Shown here: positions 44,306-53,841 of the stretch, one piece after another
Numbering within the stretch: position 1 is the first letter of the stretch
Layout: each line of letters begins with the position of its first letter
NCBI GenBank assembly: GCA_040220895.1
Contig: JAVJVY010000019.1
Location: 186,001 to 250,000, forward strand
Origin: UBA11591 sp040220895
GTDB taxonomy: Bacteria; Bacteroidota; Bacteroidia; Flavobacteriales_E; Vicingaceae
Direction: 5' to 3'
DNA length: 64,000 bases
Program-made: the position numbers and the translations under genes
The notes under the pieces: generated by a model
What the model saw: only the letters and a program-made list of their open reading frames with translations
Told to the model about the DNA's origin: nothing
Database searches by the model: none

Positions 44306-46564
44306 ATGACCATTCACGAATTGAGAATTGCCGCAATTTCTTGCGGATTATTCCTACTTACATCATTTTGCCATTCCCAGGAATACTTAAAAGGAGTGGT
44401 GATGGAGGAATCTGACAAAGGTAATTTTAACGCCTTGGTAGGGGTCAACGTTTTCTGGGCAGGTACGACCCAGGGAGTCTATTCGGATGTAAATGGAGTT
44501 TTCAACATCCCAGACGATCATAAAAATCATAAACTGATCATTAGCTATGTCGGTTATCAAACCGATACAATTGAGGTTTCTGATCACAAGGAACTAATGG
44601 TTGTATTAAAGAATTCAAGGGTCATGGATGCCGTTGAAATCATTCATCGTAACAAGGCCACAAGCCTTTCTTTCATGGATTCCAGGCATGTGGAAGTATT
44701 AAATGAGAAAGAGCTTTTTAAGGCCGCCTGTTGTAATTTATCAGAAAGTTTTGAGACCAATGCTTCTGTGGACGCTTCATACACCGATGCAGTAAGCGGA
44801 ACCAGACAAATTACCATGCTCGGCCTGGCCGGTATATATACGCAAATCCTGACAGAGAATCTACCAGGTACCAGGGGACTTGCTTCTGTTTATGGACTAA
44901 CTTATGTTCCGGGAGCATGGATTGAAAGCATCAGTATTTCAAAAGGCACGGGTTCGGTGCTCAACGGTTATGAGTCCATCACTGGACAGATAAACACAGA
45001 ATTGCGCAAACCTGAACAGGATGAAGCGCTTTATGTAAATGCCTATGGTAATCAAGCAGGCAGAATGGAAGGAAACCTGGATTACAAGCTAAAACTCAAT
45101 GAGCGATGGTCGACGAGTATGTTGATTCACGGTAAGGCGTTGAAATCAAAAAACGACATGAACAATGACGGCTTTTTAGACATGCCGTTAAACGAATCCG
45201 TGATTGCCATGAATCGATGGAAATATACCGGTGTTAAAGGTCTTCGGACCCAGTTTGGAGTGAAGTACATTGATATTAAGAATCAGGGTGGGCAATCGGT
45301 TTTTAACCCAAAGGTCAGTCCAAACGATCAACCGGCCTGGGGGAATGAATCCAAAACCTCTCGGACGGAAGCCTTCGCAAAGATTGGCTACGTTTTTCCT
45401 GAAAAAAAGTATAACAGTATTGGCCTTCAGCTTTGGGGCACCGATCACAATATGAGAAGTTATTACGGTATTAGAAACTATAATGCCGATGAAAAAAGTG
45501 GTTATGCTAATTTGATCTACCAAACCATTATTGGTAATACGAATCACATCTTGAAATCGGGAGTAAGTTATTTGCACGATGATGTTTCTGAAACATTTGA
45601 TACCAGTATATTCAACAGGGTTGAGCAAGTGCCGGGGGCCTTTGTGGAATACACCCACAGACCAAATGAGAAAATTACCTTTATACTTGGCATCCGCGCA
45701 GATCATCACAATCTATACGACTGGATCTATAGCCCACGCGTCAATTTGAGGTATGGATTTACCGAAAATACCGTAGTAAGAATTTCTGCCGGAATGGGCA
45801 CTAGAATCGCTAGTGTATTGGCTGAAAACACAGCTTACATGGCATCGTCAAGAACTTTTAATATTCCTGGAAACGACAAGGCTTATGGGTTAAATCCCGA
45901 ACAAGCCTTGAATATGGGGATCTCCATCTTACAAAAATTCAAACTTGATTATCGTGAAGGAAGCGTGGTAATCGATTTTTACAGAACTGAATTCCTGGAG
46001 CAGGTCTTAGTTGACCTGGATGCGACACCAAGAGAAGTGAACTTTTACAATTTAGGCAATGGTCAGTCGTATGCCAACAGCTTTCAAGTCGAATTGAATT
46101 ACGAACTAATTAAACGGCTTGATCTCAAGTTGGCGTACCGCTTTTACGATGTCAAATCTGAACTCCGGCAAGGACTCCTTGACAAAGCCTTGCTCGCCAG
46201 ACACAAGGGATTTGTCAACCTTGCCTTCGAAACCAGAAAGAACAAACGATTTGGTCTTTGGAGGTTTGATGTCACAACTCAATTAGTAGGCAAACAGCGC
46301 ATACCCATAACAACAACGAATCCGCCGGTCTTTCAAAGAGACGAATACAGCAGTCCATATTTACTGCAGAGCGCTCAGGTTACTCGGGTATTCAACAAGT
46401 CATTCGAGTTGTATTTGGGAGGAGAAAACTTAACGAACTATCGGCAGAAAGATCCAATCATAGACCCAAATGACCCTTACGGCAATAATTTTGATGCCTC
46501 GCTTATCTGGGCGCCTATTTTTGGGACCAATGTTTATGCAGGATTGCGGTTTCGCATTAACTGA
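44306..46564 (+). CDS. TonB-dependent receptor of the metal module
   Basis: From the ATG at 44306 the receptor has 752 residues (in-frame codons upstream overlap the HMA gene). A signal peptide (about 1-25) is followed by a CarboxypepD_reg-like domain (about 28-115) and a plug domain (about 125-240) holding an AACCNLSESF cysteine pair, then the barrel ending in a GLRFRIN terminus. The CC in the plug and the HMA neighbour suggest a soft-metal or metal-complex ligand such as copper. Its TGA abuts the convergent TIGR02757 stop in the palindrome TGATCA. Confidence 0.9.
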   Translation: MTIHELRIAAISCGLFLLTSFCHSQEYLKGVVMEESDKGNFNALVGVNVFWAGTTQGVYSDVNGVFNIPDDHKNHKLIISYVGYQTDTIEVSDHKELMVVLKNSRVMDAVEIIHRNKATSLSFMDSRHVEVLNEKELFKAACCNLSESFETNASVDASYTDAVSGTRQITMLGLAGIYTQILTENLPGTRGLASVYGLTYVPGAWIESISISKGTGSVLNGYESITGQINTELRKPEQDEALYVNAYGNQAGRMEGNLDYKLKLNERWSTSMLIHGKALKSKNDMNNDGFLDMPLNESVIAMNRWKYTGVKGLRTQFGVKYIDIKNQGGQSVFNPKVSPNDQPAWGNESKTSRTEAFAKIGYVFPEKKYNSIGLQLWGTDHNMRSYYGIRNYNADEKSGYANLIYQTIIGNTNHILKSGVSYLHDDVSETFDTSIFNRVEQVPGAFVEYTHRPNEKITFILGIRADHHNLYDWIYSPRVNLRYGFTENTVVRISAGMGTRIASVLAENTAYMASSRTFNIPGNDKAYGLNPEQALNMGISILQKFKLDYREGSVVIDFYRTEFLEQVLVDLDATPREVNFYNLGNGQSYANSFQVELNYELIKRLDLKLAYRFYDVKSELRQGLLDKALLARHKGFVNLAFETRKNKRFGLWRFDVTTQLVGKQRIPITTTNPPVFQRDEYSSPYLLQSAQVTRVFNKSFELYLGGENLTNYRQKDPIIDPNDPYGNNFDASLIWAPIFGTNVYAGLRFRIN

Positions 46565-47326
46565 TCAAGAAGTCATTCCCATTCCAAATAGCGCAAAGTC
46601 ATATTTGACTGGGTCTTTGCGATCGAATTTCCTAAGTTCGCCCGTAAGTAATTGAACGGCCTTCCAATCATCTTGTTTTCTTTCCAGCAGGCCTAATTTT
46701 CTGGCAATGCGGCCACTGTGCACATCTAGTGGCATAAACAGCTCTGATGGCGATATCGTTTTCCAAAGGCCGAAGTCTACCCCGTGGTCATCATTTCTAA
46801 CCATCCATCTCAGAAACATATTGATTCTTTTAGCAGCCGATCCTTTGGCAATATTGGCAATGTGCTTTCTGCTTCGCTTTGGTACTTCATGCACGAAGAA
46901 GTTTTGCGGGAATTGGGCCAATTTTTCGGTCAAAGTATTTCCCCCATTGAACATACCCTCAAGTCCTTCTGAATTCTCGTAGATTCTTTTTAATGAGTGA
47001 ATGAAGGACACCATATCAACTTCATTAAAAGTACGATGCACAAATCCTTTGAAGGGCTTCAAGTCCTTTTCACTGTGATTCAAGATGAATTCATGTGGAC
47101 TCAATTCCATTTTTTCAAGAATCTTACGCGCACTGTTGAGGATACTTTTTCTGTTTCCCCAAGATATCGAAGCAGTTATAAATCCCGAGATCTCAATGTC
47201 TTCTTTTTTAGTAAAAAGATGAGGAATGGAGATTGGATCGTTTTCGATGAAATCAATTTGGTTGAACAATTGAAACTGCTCATCCAAAAGCGCTTTCAAT
47301 TTACTTTTTCCATTAATGGCCTCCAC
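46565..47326 (-). CDS. TIGR02757 family protein
   Basis: This is a 253-residue conserved Bacteroidota protein of unknown function. Family landmarks are DPISIPHLFTKKEDIEISGFITASISWGNRKSI (in parts, about 23-55), FVHRTFNEVD, and the C-terminal KRINMFLRWMVRNDDHGVDFGLW region. I chose the GTG at 47326, which puts the conserved region about 20 residues from the start; an ATG at 47377 adds 17 residues but would overlap the divergent gene start. The start choice is uncertain. Confidence 0.82.
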   Translation of the reverse strand: MEAINGKSKLKALLDEQFQLFNQIDFIENDPISIPHLFTKKEDIEISGFITASISWGNRKSILNSARKILEKMELSPHEFILNHSEKDLKPFKGFVHRTFNEVDMVSFIHSLKRIYENSEGLEGMFNGGNTLTEKLAQFPQNFFVHEVPKRSRKHIANIAKGSAAKRINMFLRWMVRNDDHGVDFGLWKTISPSELFMPLDVHSGRIARKLGLLERKQDDWKAVQLLTGELRKFDRKDPVKYDFALFGMGMTS

Positions 47327-47368
47327 TGTGAATAGTCTTAAATTAGTACGGAAGAAAGTTAGGTAATA

Positions 47369-47956
47369 ATGATACATGCCCTTTGTTTGTTTTTTTTGAT
47401 GCTCTTTTTTTTATCTGGTCAAAGCCAGAATAGTAAAAGGGAACAGAAGGTGCGGGCTAAAGTAGAAAAAGGGGACACCGTCGTTTTGGGCTTTCTGAAT
47501 CCTGTCTATGTGACAGAAAATTGGAATCCCAGACAAAAGAAGCGCTTTACAAGAAAATACTTGAAGCTTATACGAGATGTCAAAAAGGCCTATCCTTATG
47601 CTAAACTAGCGGGCAACAAACTAAATGAATACGAAGCTGAGTTGGCTGCTATTGAAAGCAAAGGCGAACGACGCAGATTTCTGAACAAAGTAGAAGATGA
47701 ATTGCGAAATGAATATGAGGGAGACCTCAAGAGTTTAACTATTACGCAAGGAGTGATTTTAATTAAACTGGTTGATCGAGAAACGGGTGACACTAGTTTT
47801 GAACTGGTTAAGCAGTTTAGGGGCTCATTCAGTGCTTTTTTTTGGCAGTCGCTTGCCAGATTATTCGGCCATAATCTCAAGTTGAATTACGATCCTCATG
47901 GAGAAGATTACCTCATAGAAGAGGTAATACATTTGATCGAGTCCGGAAAAGTTTGA
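47369..47956 (+). CDS. DUF4294 family exported protein
   Basis: The 195-residue protein has a signal peptide (about 1-20), followed by a basic helical domain with RFTRKYLKLIRDVKKAYPYAK (in parts, about 50-72), typical of DUF4294, and ends with a helix. The function is unknown; the family occurs throughout Bacteroidota. Its TGA is separated by one base from the stop of the convergent dehydrogenase gene. Confidence 0.85.
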   Translation: MIHALCLFFLMLFFLSGQSQNSKREQKVRAKVEKGDTVVLGFLNPVYVTENWNPRQKKRFTRKYLKLIRDVKKAYPYAKLAGNKLNEYEAELAAIESKGERRRFLNKVEDELRNEYEGDLKSLTITQGVILIKLVDRETGDTSFELVKQFRGSFSAFFWQSLARLFGHNLKLNYDPHGEDYLIEEVIHLIESGKV

Positions 47957-47957
47957 A

Positions 47958-48845
47958 TCAGGAGAAATTTGATGCAACCACCAGTTCTTTTACTCCTTTG
48001 CTGTAATCGTAAAACCCTTCCCCGCTCTTGGCTCCAAGTTTTCCCGCCGTCACCATATTAACAAGCAGAGGGCATGGTGCATATTTGGGGTTTCCAAACC
48101 CTTCGTGTAGCACCTTTAATATGGAAAGACAAACATCAAGTCCAATAAAATCGGCCAGTTGAAGAGGGCCCATTGGATGGGCCATTCCCAATTTCATTAC
48201 GGTGTCTATTTCATGCACTCCGGCAACACCCTCGTGCAAGCTGATAATTGCTTCATTGATCATAGGCATCAGAATCCTATTGGCCACAAAGCCGGGATAG
48301 TCGTTTACCTCGACCGGTATTTTGCCCAATTTAGCAGAAGTTTCGGTGATTTTTTTGGTAACAGCATCGCTTGTTTGATAGGCTCTTATGACTTCAACAA
48401 GCTTCATCACAGGCACCGGATTCATAAAATGCATTCCAATGACTTGTTCGGGTCTGGAGGTAATTGCTGCAATCTTGGTTATGGAAATTGAGGAAGTATT
48501 CGTGGCCAGAATGGCGTGTTCCGGGGCATATTTATCCATGTCCTGAAATATCTTAAGCTTGAGGTCTGTATTCTCTGTTGCCGCCTCAACAACGAGATCA
48601 GCTTTTTTTACACCATCTTCCAGTTTGGTTTCTGTTTCAATTGCCGACATCGTCCTTTTTTTATCATCCTGAGAAATCCTTTCTTTGGCAATCATTCGAT
48701 CGAGGTTTTTTTCTATTGTTTCAAGGGCTTTTTTTAAAGCCTCGGCCGAAACGTCGATCAATGTAACGCGGTAATCATTTTGTGCGAAAACGTGTGCTAT
48801 ACCATTTCCCATGGTACCAGCGCCTATAACAGAGATGTTTTTCAT
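47958..48845 (-). CDS. 3-hydroxybutyryl-CoA dehydrogenase
   Basis: The 295-residue NAD(P)-dependent enzyme oxidises 3-hydroxyacyl-CoA or reduces acetoacetyl-CoA. The N-terminal NAD-binding GAGTMGNGIAHVFA lies near residues 7-20. Other landmarks are the TNTSSISITKIA segment near 114, catalytic MHFMNPVPVMKLVEVI (His near 138) and the C-terminal domain with DYPGFVANRILMPMINEA and GLDVCLSILKVL. The length is typical of Hbd/FadB2 monofunctional enzymes. It is the last gene of a strand-coherent run below the sugar transferase. Confidence 0.93.
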   Translation of the reverse strand: MKNISVIGAGTMGNGIAHVFAQNDYRVTLIDVSAEALKKALETIEKNLDRMIAKERISQDDKKRTMSAIETETKLEDGVKKADLVVEAATENTDLKLKIFQDMDKYAPEHAILATNTSSISITKIAAITSRPEQVIGMHFMNPVPVMKLVEVIRAYQTSDAVTKKITETSAKLGKIPVEVNDYPGFVANRILMPMINEAIISLHEGVAGVHEIDTVMKLGMAHPMGPLQLADFIGLDVCLSILKVLHEGFGNPKYAPCPLLVNMVTAGKLGAKSGEGFYDYSKGVKELVVASNFS

Positions 48846-48885
48846 TGAAATTTTTTAGTAAAGTTATAATTTAGTAGGATTCTGG

Positions 48886-50301
48886 TTATTTACCATCTCC
48901 TTTAAGGACAATAAGTACGGTGTAGACTAGTATCTTGAAATCAACCAGAAGTGACATATTCTCAATATAGAGAATATCGTATTTCATCCTTTCGGTCATC
49001 TGATCTACATTTTCTGCGTAACCGTATTTCACTTGCCCCCAGGAAGTTATTCCCGGTTTTACTTTTAACAAATGCTTATAGTGCGCGGCGTGCTCTACAA
49101 TTTTATCTATGAAATACATTCTTTCAGGTCTGGGCCCAACCATTGACATATCGCCAATTAATACATTGTAGAACTGGGGCATTTCGTCAAGTCGGATTCG
49201 CCTCATAAATTTCCCGAATCGAGTAATTCGATTATCCTCCAAACTCGATAAAAGCGGGCCATTCAATTCGGCATCTTCGTACATGGACCGAAATTTATAG
49301 ATGGTAAAAGGTTTCCCCAAATGGCCAATACGTTCTTGTCTGAAAATGGAAGGTCCAGGAGAAGTGAATCTCACTACTAGGGCAATTACCAGAAAAAGTG
49401 GTGCAAAAAATAACAGGACAAAAAGTGAAATTGCAATATCGAAAAGGCGTTTTAACGACTTTTGCCAGGCGGGCATGATCTCTGAATTAATTTCAATAAG
49501 AGGCGTGCCAAAAATTGAGGTCATTTTAACCGATCCAGCAAGTATATCGTACATATCGGGAATAATCTTGATCAATACGTTGCTTCCCTCCAAGGCGTCA
49601 ACAATTTTTTCGATGATGTGGTGTTCGGAAGACTCTACTGCGATAATCGCTTCTTCGATGTCGTGTTTTTGACATATTTCCCGGACATTTTCAACTTTCC
49701 CCAGATTCGGTATTTGTTCTCCAAGACCGTTTCCATTGCTTCCATTCACAAAAACAAAACCAACAATTTTATGACCCCAACCCGTTGGGGTCTTTTCAAT
49801 TTCGTCGTATAGTTTCAAAGCTCGCTCGTTTGAGCCAATAATCAGGGTTTTGAAACCCAACATCCTCTTTTTTATTTTTTTGTTCGTCGCAGTAGTAAGC
49901 AAGAATCTCAAGAAAAATGTTAAGAAAAAATGCAATGAAAAAAGGGCAAAAAATGAGGTATAATAATTCCTGTAGGAAATAATCTCATCATCTAAAAGCA
50001 GAGTAAAAAAGATAAGGATGACGCCAATTAAGGTCGTGAGAAATGTTTGAAAGAGCTCCTTTAATCTAGATTTTCGGTAGATATCCTTGTAAAACCCGGT
50101 CATTGCATAAAATGACAGCCAAAAGACCGGAATCAGCATCATGCCTATGAAGAATTTGTAGTCAAAGGTGATGGGAAAACCTTCCTGAAGACTACTTAAT
50201 TCCAAGAATTTTTTTCTGAAAATATAGAATAAACCCCAGGCAAAGGCAGCACTGAAAAAGTCCAATACTGCGTATCTAAGAACCTGTAGTCGTTTATTCA
50301 T
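48886..50301 (-). CDS. Polyprenyl-phosphate sugar-1-phosphate transferase (WbaP/WcaJ type)
   Basis: The 471-residue inner-membrane enzyme should start exopolysaccharide or O-antigen units by moving a sugar-1-phosphate to undecaprenyl phosphate. It has four N-terminal membrane helices (about 10-130), a CoA-binding-like Rossmann domain (about 145-260) and the catalytic part: KRLFDIAISLFVLLFFAP near 287, FRQERIGHLGKPFTIYKFRSM near 323 and IRLDEMPQFYNVLIGDMSMVGPRPE (in parts) near 369-395. Its ATG overlaps the upstream lipoprotein's stop (TAATG). Confidence 0.94.
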   Translation of the reverse strand: MNKRLQVLRYAVLDFFSAAFAWGLFYIFRKKFLELSSLQEGFPITFDYKFFIGMMLIPVFWLSFYAMTGFYKDIYRKSRLKELFQTFLTTLIGVILIFFTLLLDDEIISYRNYYTSFFALFSLHFFLTFFLRFLLTTATNKKIKKRMLGFKTLIIGSNERALKLYDEIEKTPTGWGHKIVGFVFVNGSNGNGLGEQIPNLGKVENVREICQKHDIEEAIIAVESSEHHIIEKIVDALEGSNVLIKIIPDMYDILAGSVKMTSIFGTPLIEINSEIMPAWQKSLKRLFDIAISLFVLLFFAPLFLVIALVVRFTSPGPSIFRQERIGHLGKPFTIYKFRSMYEDAELNGPLLSSLEDNRITRFGKFMRRIRLDEMPQFYNVLIGDMSMVGPRPERMYFIDKIVEHAAHYKHLLKVKPGITSWGQVKYGYAENVDQMTERMKYDILYIENMSLLVDFKILVYTVLIVLKGDGK

Positions 50302-51179
50302 TAATAGTGGATGAACTTAATGTTGTCCAGATAAAGCGAAACGGGACCTTCGTCTGCCGCTTTATTAATTCCGATAAAGACGTTAAAATTAAAGGCATCT
50401 GAGTTGGATTGCACATAATCTGTGAAATCTAGATAGATTTTATTCCATTCTTCTTTTTCCTTTACTACATATATCGGAATTTGTTCCGTTTTATTGTTCG
50501 CATACAATCCAATTACAAATTCATGGTTGGTTTTATAATTTAACTCCAGGTAGATCGGCACACCGTTTTTTGGCAAATTTGAGTATGGAGGAGTGCTGTT
50601 CATTTCAAAAAATAAGTCTTCCTCGTCTAAGAATATTCCGGCACTGAAGTTACCGTCAAACACCAATTGATCATCGCCAACAAATTGAATTGACGTATCA
50701 GAAGAGGGATGGTGCTCCCAACTGCTGAAAAGTGTTTCAAAATTTTCATACCAGGCATCTTGAAGATCGCCGCTGTCGAAGTCATACTTTGTAATAGGTT
50801 TGATCGTGTCAACCGTATTTTGCCTTAGGTTGAAATTATTCATTTGAAATTCGGCGTAAAATGGGTAAAGTGCCCTTTCGGTCGAAATACCTGCATTCTT
50901 AATCCCTGCTCTTAGTGAAATCCTGTGTTTTCCGTCAACGGCCAAGGGGATGACGGCGGGTAATTCATAGGCTCCAAGAAATTGGCTTTCGTCAAGGTAT
51001 AACCAGACATCTGTAACATTTGAGGACTTGATTTGCCATTTATCGTCAATTCCCGAATTGTCGAATTCGAATTCACTAACATATAAGTATGACGCAGGTT
51101 GAATTTCTGCATTAAACGTTTCACAAGAAGAGAAAAGGGCGAATGCCGATATTAAGGCAATTACTGATTTTTGCAGCAT
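50301..51179 (-). CDS. Lipoprotein of unknown function
   Basis: The 292-residue protein has a lipobox FSSC with the lipidated Cys at residue 19. The beta-rich body opens with NAEIQPASYLYVSEFEFD; the C-terminal half (about 165-290) looks like a carbohydrate-binding or lectin-like beta sandwich (VYLELNYKTNHEFVIGLY-type strands). No family was recognised. It is translationally coupled to the sugar transferase downstream and follows the oxidoreductase gene by 29 bases, so a cell-surface polysaccharide role is possible. Confidence 0.7.
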   Translation of the reverse strand: MLQKSVIALISAFALFSSCETFNAEIQPASYLYVSEFEFDNSGIDDKWQIKSSNVTDVWLYLDESQFLGAYELPAVIPLAVDGKHRISLRAGIKNAGISTERALYPFYAEFQMNNFNLRQNTVDTIKPITKYDFDSGDLQDAWYENFETLFSSWEHHPSSDTSIQFVGDDQLVFDGNFSAGIFLDEEDLFFEMNSTPPYSNLPKNGVPIYLELNYKTNHEFVIGLYANNKTEQIPIYVVKEKEEWNKIYLDFTDYVQSNSDAFNFNVFIGINKAADEGPVSLYLDNIKFIHY

Positions 51180-51208
51180 GGCACGAAAATAAGGAATCTA
51201 ATTATTGT

Positions 51209-52195
51209 CTACGATTCCACGAGATTCCCGGCTCTCTGCATTTTGTCCAAGATGATGTGAGCTGCTTCCAATGCATTATAACCGTCATGTATGGTGACTG
51301 TTGGAACGGTGTCTTCTAGTATTGAGCGACTAAAATCCTGCAATTCGGTTTTAATGGCATTTAGTTCGTCTACCTTGGGTTTGTCAAAATAGATCTGCTT
51401 AACACCTTTTGCACCAAGGTCCATAGTAATGGCCAGTGGATCGACCTCTCCTTTGACTTCTTTCATTCTAATCACTTCGGCTTCTTTCTTGAAAAAGTCC
51501 ACAGAAATGTAGGCATCACGTTGGAAAAATCGGATTTTTCGCATGTTCTTCACTGAAATTCTACTTGCCGTAAGATTGGCCACACATCCATTATCAAATT
51601 CCAGACGAGCATTTGCGATATCAGGAGTATCACTGACCACTGCCACACCACTTGCGCTAATATTTCTTATGCCTGATTTCACAGTGCTAAGCACAATATC
51701 CAGATCGTGGATCATCAGATCCAAAACTACCGAAACGTCTGTGCCTCTAGGATTGAACTGAGCAAGTCTGTGACCTTCCAAAAACATGGGTTGATCTATA
51801 TACGGACGAGCAGCAATAAATGCCGGATTATACCTTTCAACATGACCAACTTGTACCTTAATGCCCGCTTCATCTGATAATTTTATCAGCTTTCCGGCTT
51901 CTTCTACTGTATTGGTAATGGGTTTTTCGATGAAGATATGTTTTGACTGACGAATGGCCTGGACAGCACAATCATAGTGAGAAAGGGTAGGGGTGACAAT
52001 GTCGATGACATCACATTCATCAATGAGCTGCTCAATTGATCCAAAAGCAGAAGTTCCAAATTCACTAGCAGCGAAGTCGGCATTATCCTTGTTTGGATCA
52101 AAAAAACCTATAAGTTCGAATTCTTCAATTTCTCTTATTAATTTAAGATGAATTTTACCAAGGTGACCGGCACCCAAAACGCCGATTTTCAGCAT
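51209..52195 (-). CDS. Gfo/Idh/MocA family oxidoreductase
   Basis: The 328-residue protein has an N-terminal Rossmann motif GVLGAGHLGKIHLKLI (about 5-20), the EKPITNTVEEAGKL motif near 94 that carries the catalytic-region lysine, and GHVERYNPAF near 121. The ATG at 52195 places the Rossmann motif at the usual position. Such enzymes act on sugars or sugar nucleotides with NAD(P). Its neighbours (lipoprotein and sugar transferase) suggest surface glycan metabolism. A TACTTTTG promoter element lies 15 bases upstream. Confidence 0.9.
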   Translation of the reverse strand: MLKIGVLGAGHLGKIHLKLIREIEEFELIGFFDPNKDNADFAASEFGTSAFGSIEQLIDECDVIDIVTPTLSHYDCAVQAIRQSKHIFIEKPITNTVEEAGKLIKLSDEAGIKVQVGHVERYNPAFIAARPYIDQPMFLEGHRLAQFNPRGTDVSVVLDLMIHDLDIVLSTVKSGIRNISASGVAVVSDTPDIANARLEFDNGCVANLTASRISVKNMRKIRFFQRDAYISVDFFKKEAEVIRMKEVKGEVDPLAITMDLGAKGVKQIYFDKPKVDELNAIKTELQDFSRSILEDTVPTVTIHDGYNALEAAHIILDKMQRAGNLVES

Positions 52196-52210
52196 AAGAT
52201 TTGTTTTTCT

Positions 52211-52218
52211 CAAAAGTA
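52211..52218 (-). promoter_or_regulatory. Bacteroidota -7 element (TACTTTTG) before the Gfo/Idh/MocA gene
   Basis: An exact TAnnTTTG match on the minus strand lies 15 bases before the ATG at 52195 and supports that start. Confidence 0.45.
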
Positions 52219-52343
52219 AGGTAATTGAGCTGACGGCTGGAGAATGAGATGGTCGGTTATTAACACTGTTCTATGATAAAAACCAAGATTGGTGCAAAAA
52301 GCTGAAGAGCTATTTACTTACTTTGGATTGCTCTTAGGAAATA

Positions 52344-52994
52344 GTGAACGACTCGTACAGACATAAAGGCCTACGAAAGGCCCTAGTTAAAATTATTGCA
52401 GAAAAAGGAATTACGGATAAAGCCGTATTGGATGCCTTGTTGAAGGTTCCACGGCATTTATTTTTCGATAATGCCTTTGTAGAATTTGCATACCAAGACA
52501 AGGCATTTCCCATTGGCAGTGGTCAAACAATCTCACAACCCTTTACCGTTGGTTTTCAAAGCCAATTGCTGGAGATTAAAAAGGGAGATAAGGTTCTTGA
52601 GATAGGAACGGGTTCGGGATATCAAACAGCAATTCTATTGGAACTGGGTGCAAAGGTGTTTTCAGTGGAGCGTCAACGCAATCTTTTTTTAAAAGCGAAG
52701 AAAATGCTTGACCAACTTGGTTATAGACCTAAACTGTTTTATGGTGATGGCTTCAAAGGATTACCGTCTTTCGGCCCTTTTGATAAAGTAATAATTACGG
52801 CAGGTGCCCCGGGCATTCCTCAAGATCTTATATCTCAGCTTAAGTTAAATGGAACAATGGTCATACCCATTGATAAGGACACACATCAAGTCATGCATCG
52901 GTTTACGAAGAAAGACGAAACCGGATCTCTTTCCGACGAAGAATTTGGAAAATTCCAATTTGTACCAATGCTAAAGAACCGGGCTGCGGATTGA
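52344..52994 (+). CDS. pcm: Protein-L-isoaspartate O-methyltransferase
   Basis: Pcm methylates isoaspartyl residues to repair aged proteins. The 216-residue protein shows VPRHLFF near 36, the AFPIGSGQTISQPF motif near 54, SAM-binding VLEIGTGSGYQTAIL near 81 and PFDKVIITAGAP near 141. It starts at a GTG preceded at 5 bases by AGGA, one of the few Shine-Dalgarno-like sites here. The length is typical. Confidence 0.95.
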   Translation: MNDSYRHKGLRKALVKIIAEKGITDKAVLDALLKVPRHLFFDNAFVEFAYQDKAFPIGSGQTISQPFTVGFQSQLLEIKKGDKVLEIGTGSGYQTAILLELGAKVFSVERQRNLFLKAKKMLDQLGYRPKLFYGDGFKGLPSFGPFDKVIITAGAPGIPQDLISQLKLNGTMVIPIDKDTHQVMHRFTKKDETGSLSDEEFGKFQFVPMLKNRAAD

Positions 52995-53041
52995 ATGACA
53001 ATAAATAGCGATTTATTATGTTTACTTTCTAAATCATATCC

Positions 53042-53806
53042 ATGTTAAGGGAAAACCTATTACTTAGCTTATTTGTTTTTTTCATGTTCTCAGTCTCTTT
53101 TGGGCAGGAGGGTGCCATGGAACCGGAAAAAAGATTAAAACCCTCAGAAGGTGATTGGGGCTTTACATTTAATTTAACCGGTCTCATTACCAATTTGGAA
53201 CTAAGATCCAACGAAGATCTCATTGGCAATCAAATTCTTTTTTTTAGGCATTATCTCAAAGATGATCTTGCTATCAGAGCAGGTTTTGGACTAACCACCA
53301 ATCGGCAAAAGTCCATGCGCAAAGACAGTTTGCGTCAAATTCCGGCTTTCGTGGAGTTTGATTCGTTGTTTTCAAGAAGTGATGTGGCCATTTCATTTGG
53401 GGTTGAAAAGCATTTAGATCACCTCAGGCGGCTTGATCCCTATTTTGGAGGAGAGTTATTGTTTCAGATCATAGGTAAAGAAAATGTGAGTTACAATCGA
53501 AATGAAACCACGACGGCAGGAACGACGAGTTTGGAAGGTGAAAGAAAAGTTGATGGTGGATTTGGAATTGGTCTTTATGGTATTGCCGGTTTTAATTATT
53601 TTATTACTGAGCGAATCAGCCTTGGTGCTGAGTATCGATTCGGGTACAATTTTTTGAAAACGGGAGGAAATTTTTCTGAAAGTGAAATTACTACACCGCC
53701 GAGTGGAAGTGTCACAAGTGTATTCAACAAAGGAACAGCCGAAGAGCGAATCTCGGGTTTTGCGGTTAATTCAACGGCAAACATCATATTCTCGATTTTC
53801 TTTTAA
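53042..53806 (+). CDS. Predicted outer-membrane beta-barrel protein
   Basis: The 254-residue protein has a signal peptide (cleavage near SFGQ, about residue 21), alternating beta strands, and a C-terminal phenylalanine (IIFSIFF), consistent with a small outer-membrane barrel of the OmpW/PorV-like size class. No named family was recognised. It is followed after 35 bases by the secreted T9SS cargo gene on the same strand. The function is unknown. Confidence 0.68.
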   Translation: MLRENLLLSLFVFFMFSVSFGQEGAMEPEKRLKPSEGDWGFTFNLTGLITNLELRSNEDLIGNQILFFRHYLKDDLAIRAGFGLTTNRQKSMRKDSLRQIPAFVEFDSLFSRSDVAISFGVEKHLDHLRRLDPYFGGELLFQIIGKENVSYNRNETTTAGTTSLEGERKVDGGFGIGLYGIAGFNYFITERISLGAEYRFGYNFLKTGGNFSESEITTPPSGSVTSVFNKGTAEERISGFAVNSTANIIFSIFF

Positions 53807-53841
53807 TAAATTCCGACCTTTGATGAAACAATCATTAAAGT

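Noticed and set aside
45188..45709. A 173-codon open frame on the minus strand
   Set aside because: It is wholly inside the TonB receptor gene and the translation shows no recognisable motif.
53000..53017. AT-only hairpin AATAAAT-AGCG-ATTTATT after pcm
   Set aside because: The stem is weak and not followed by a T-run, so it is not a convincing terminator.
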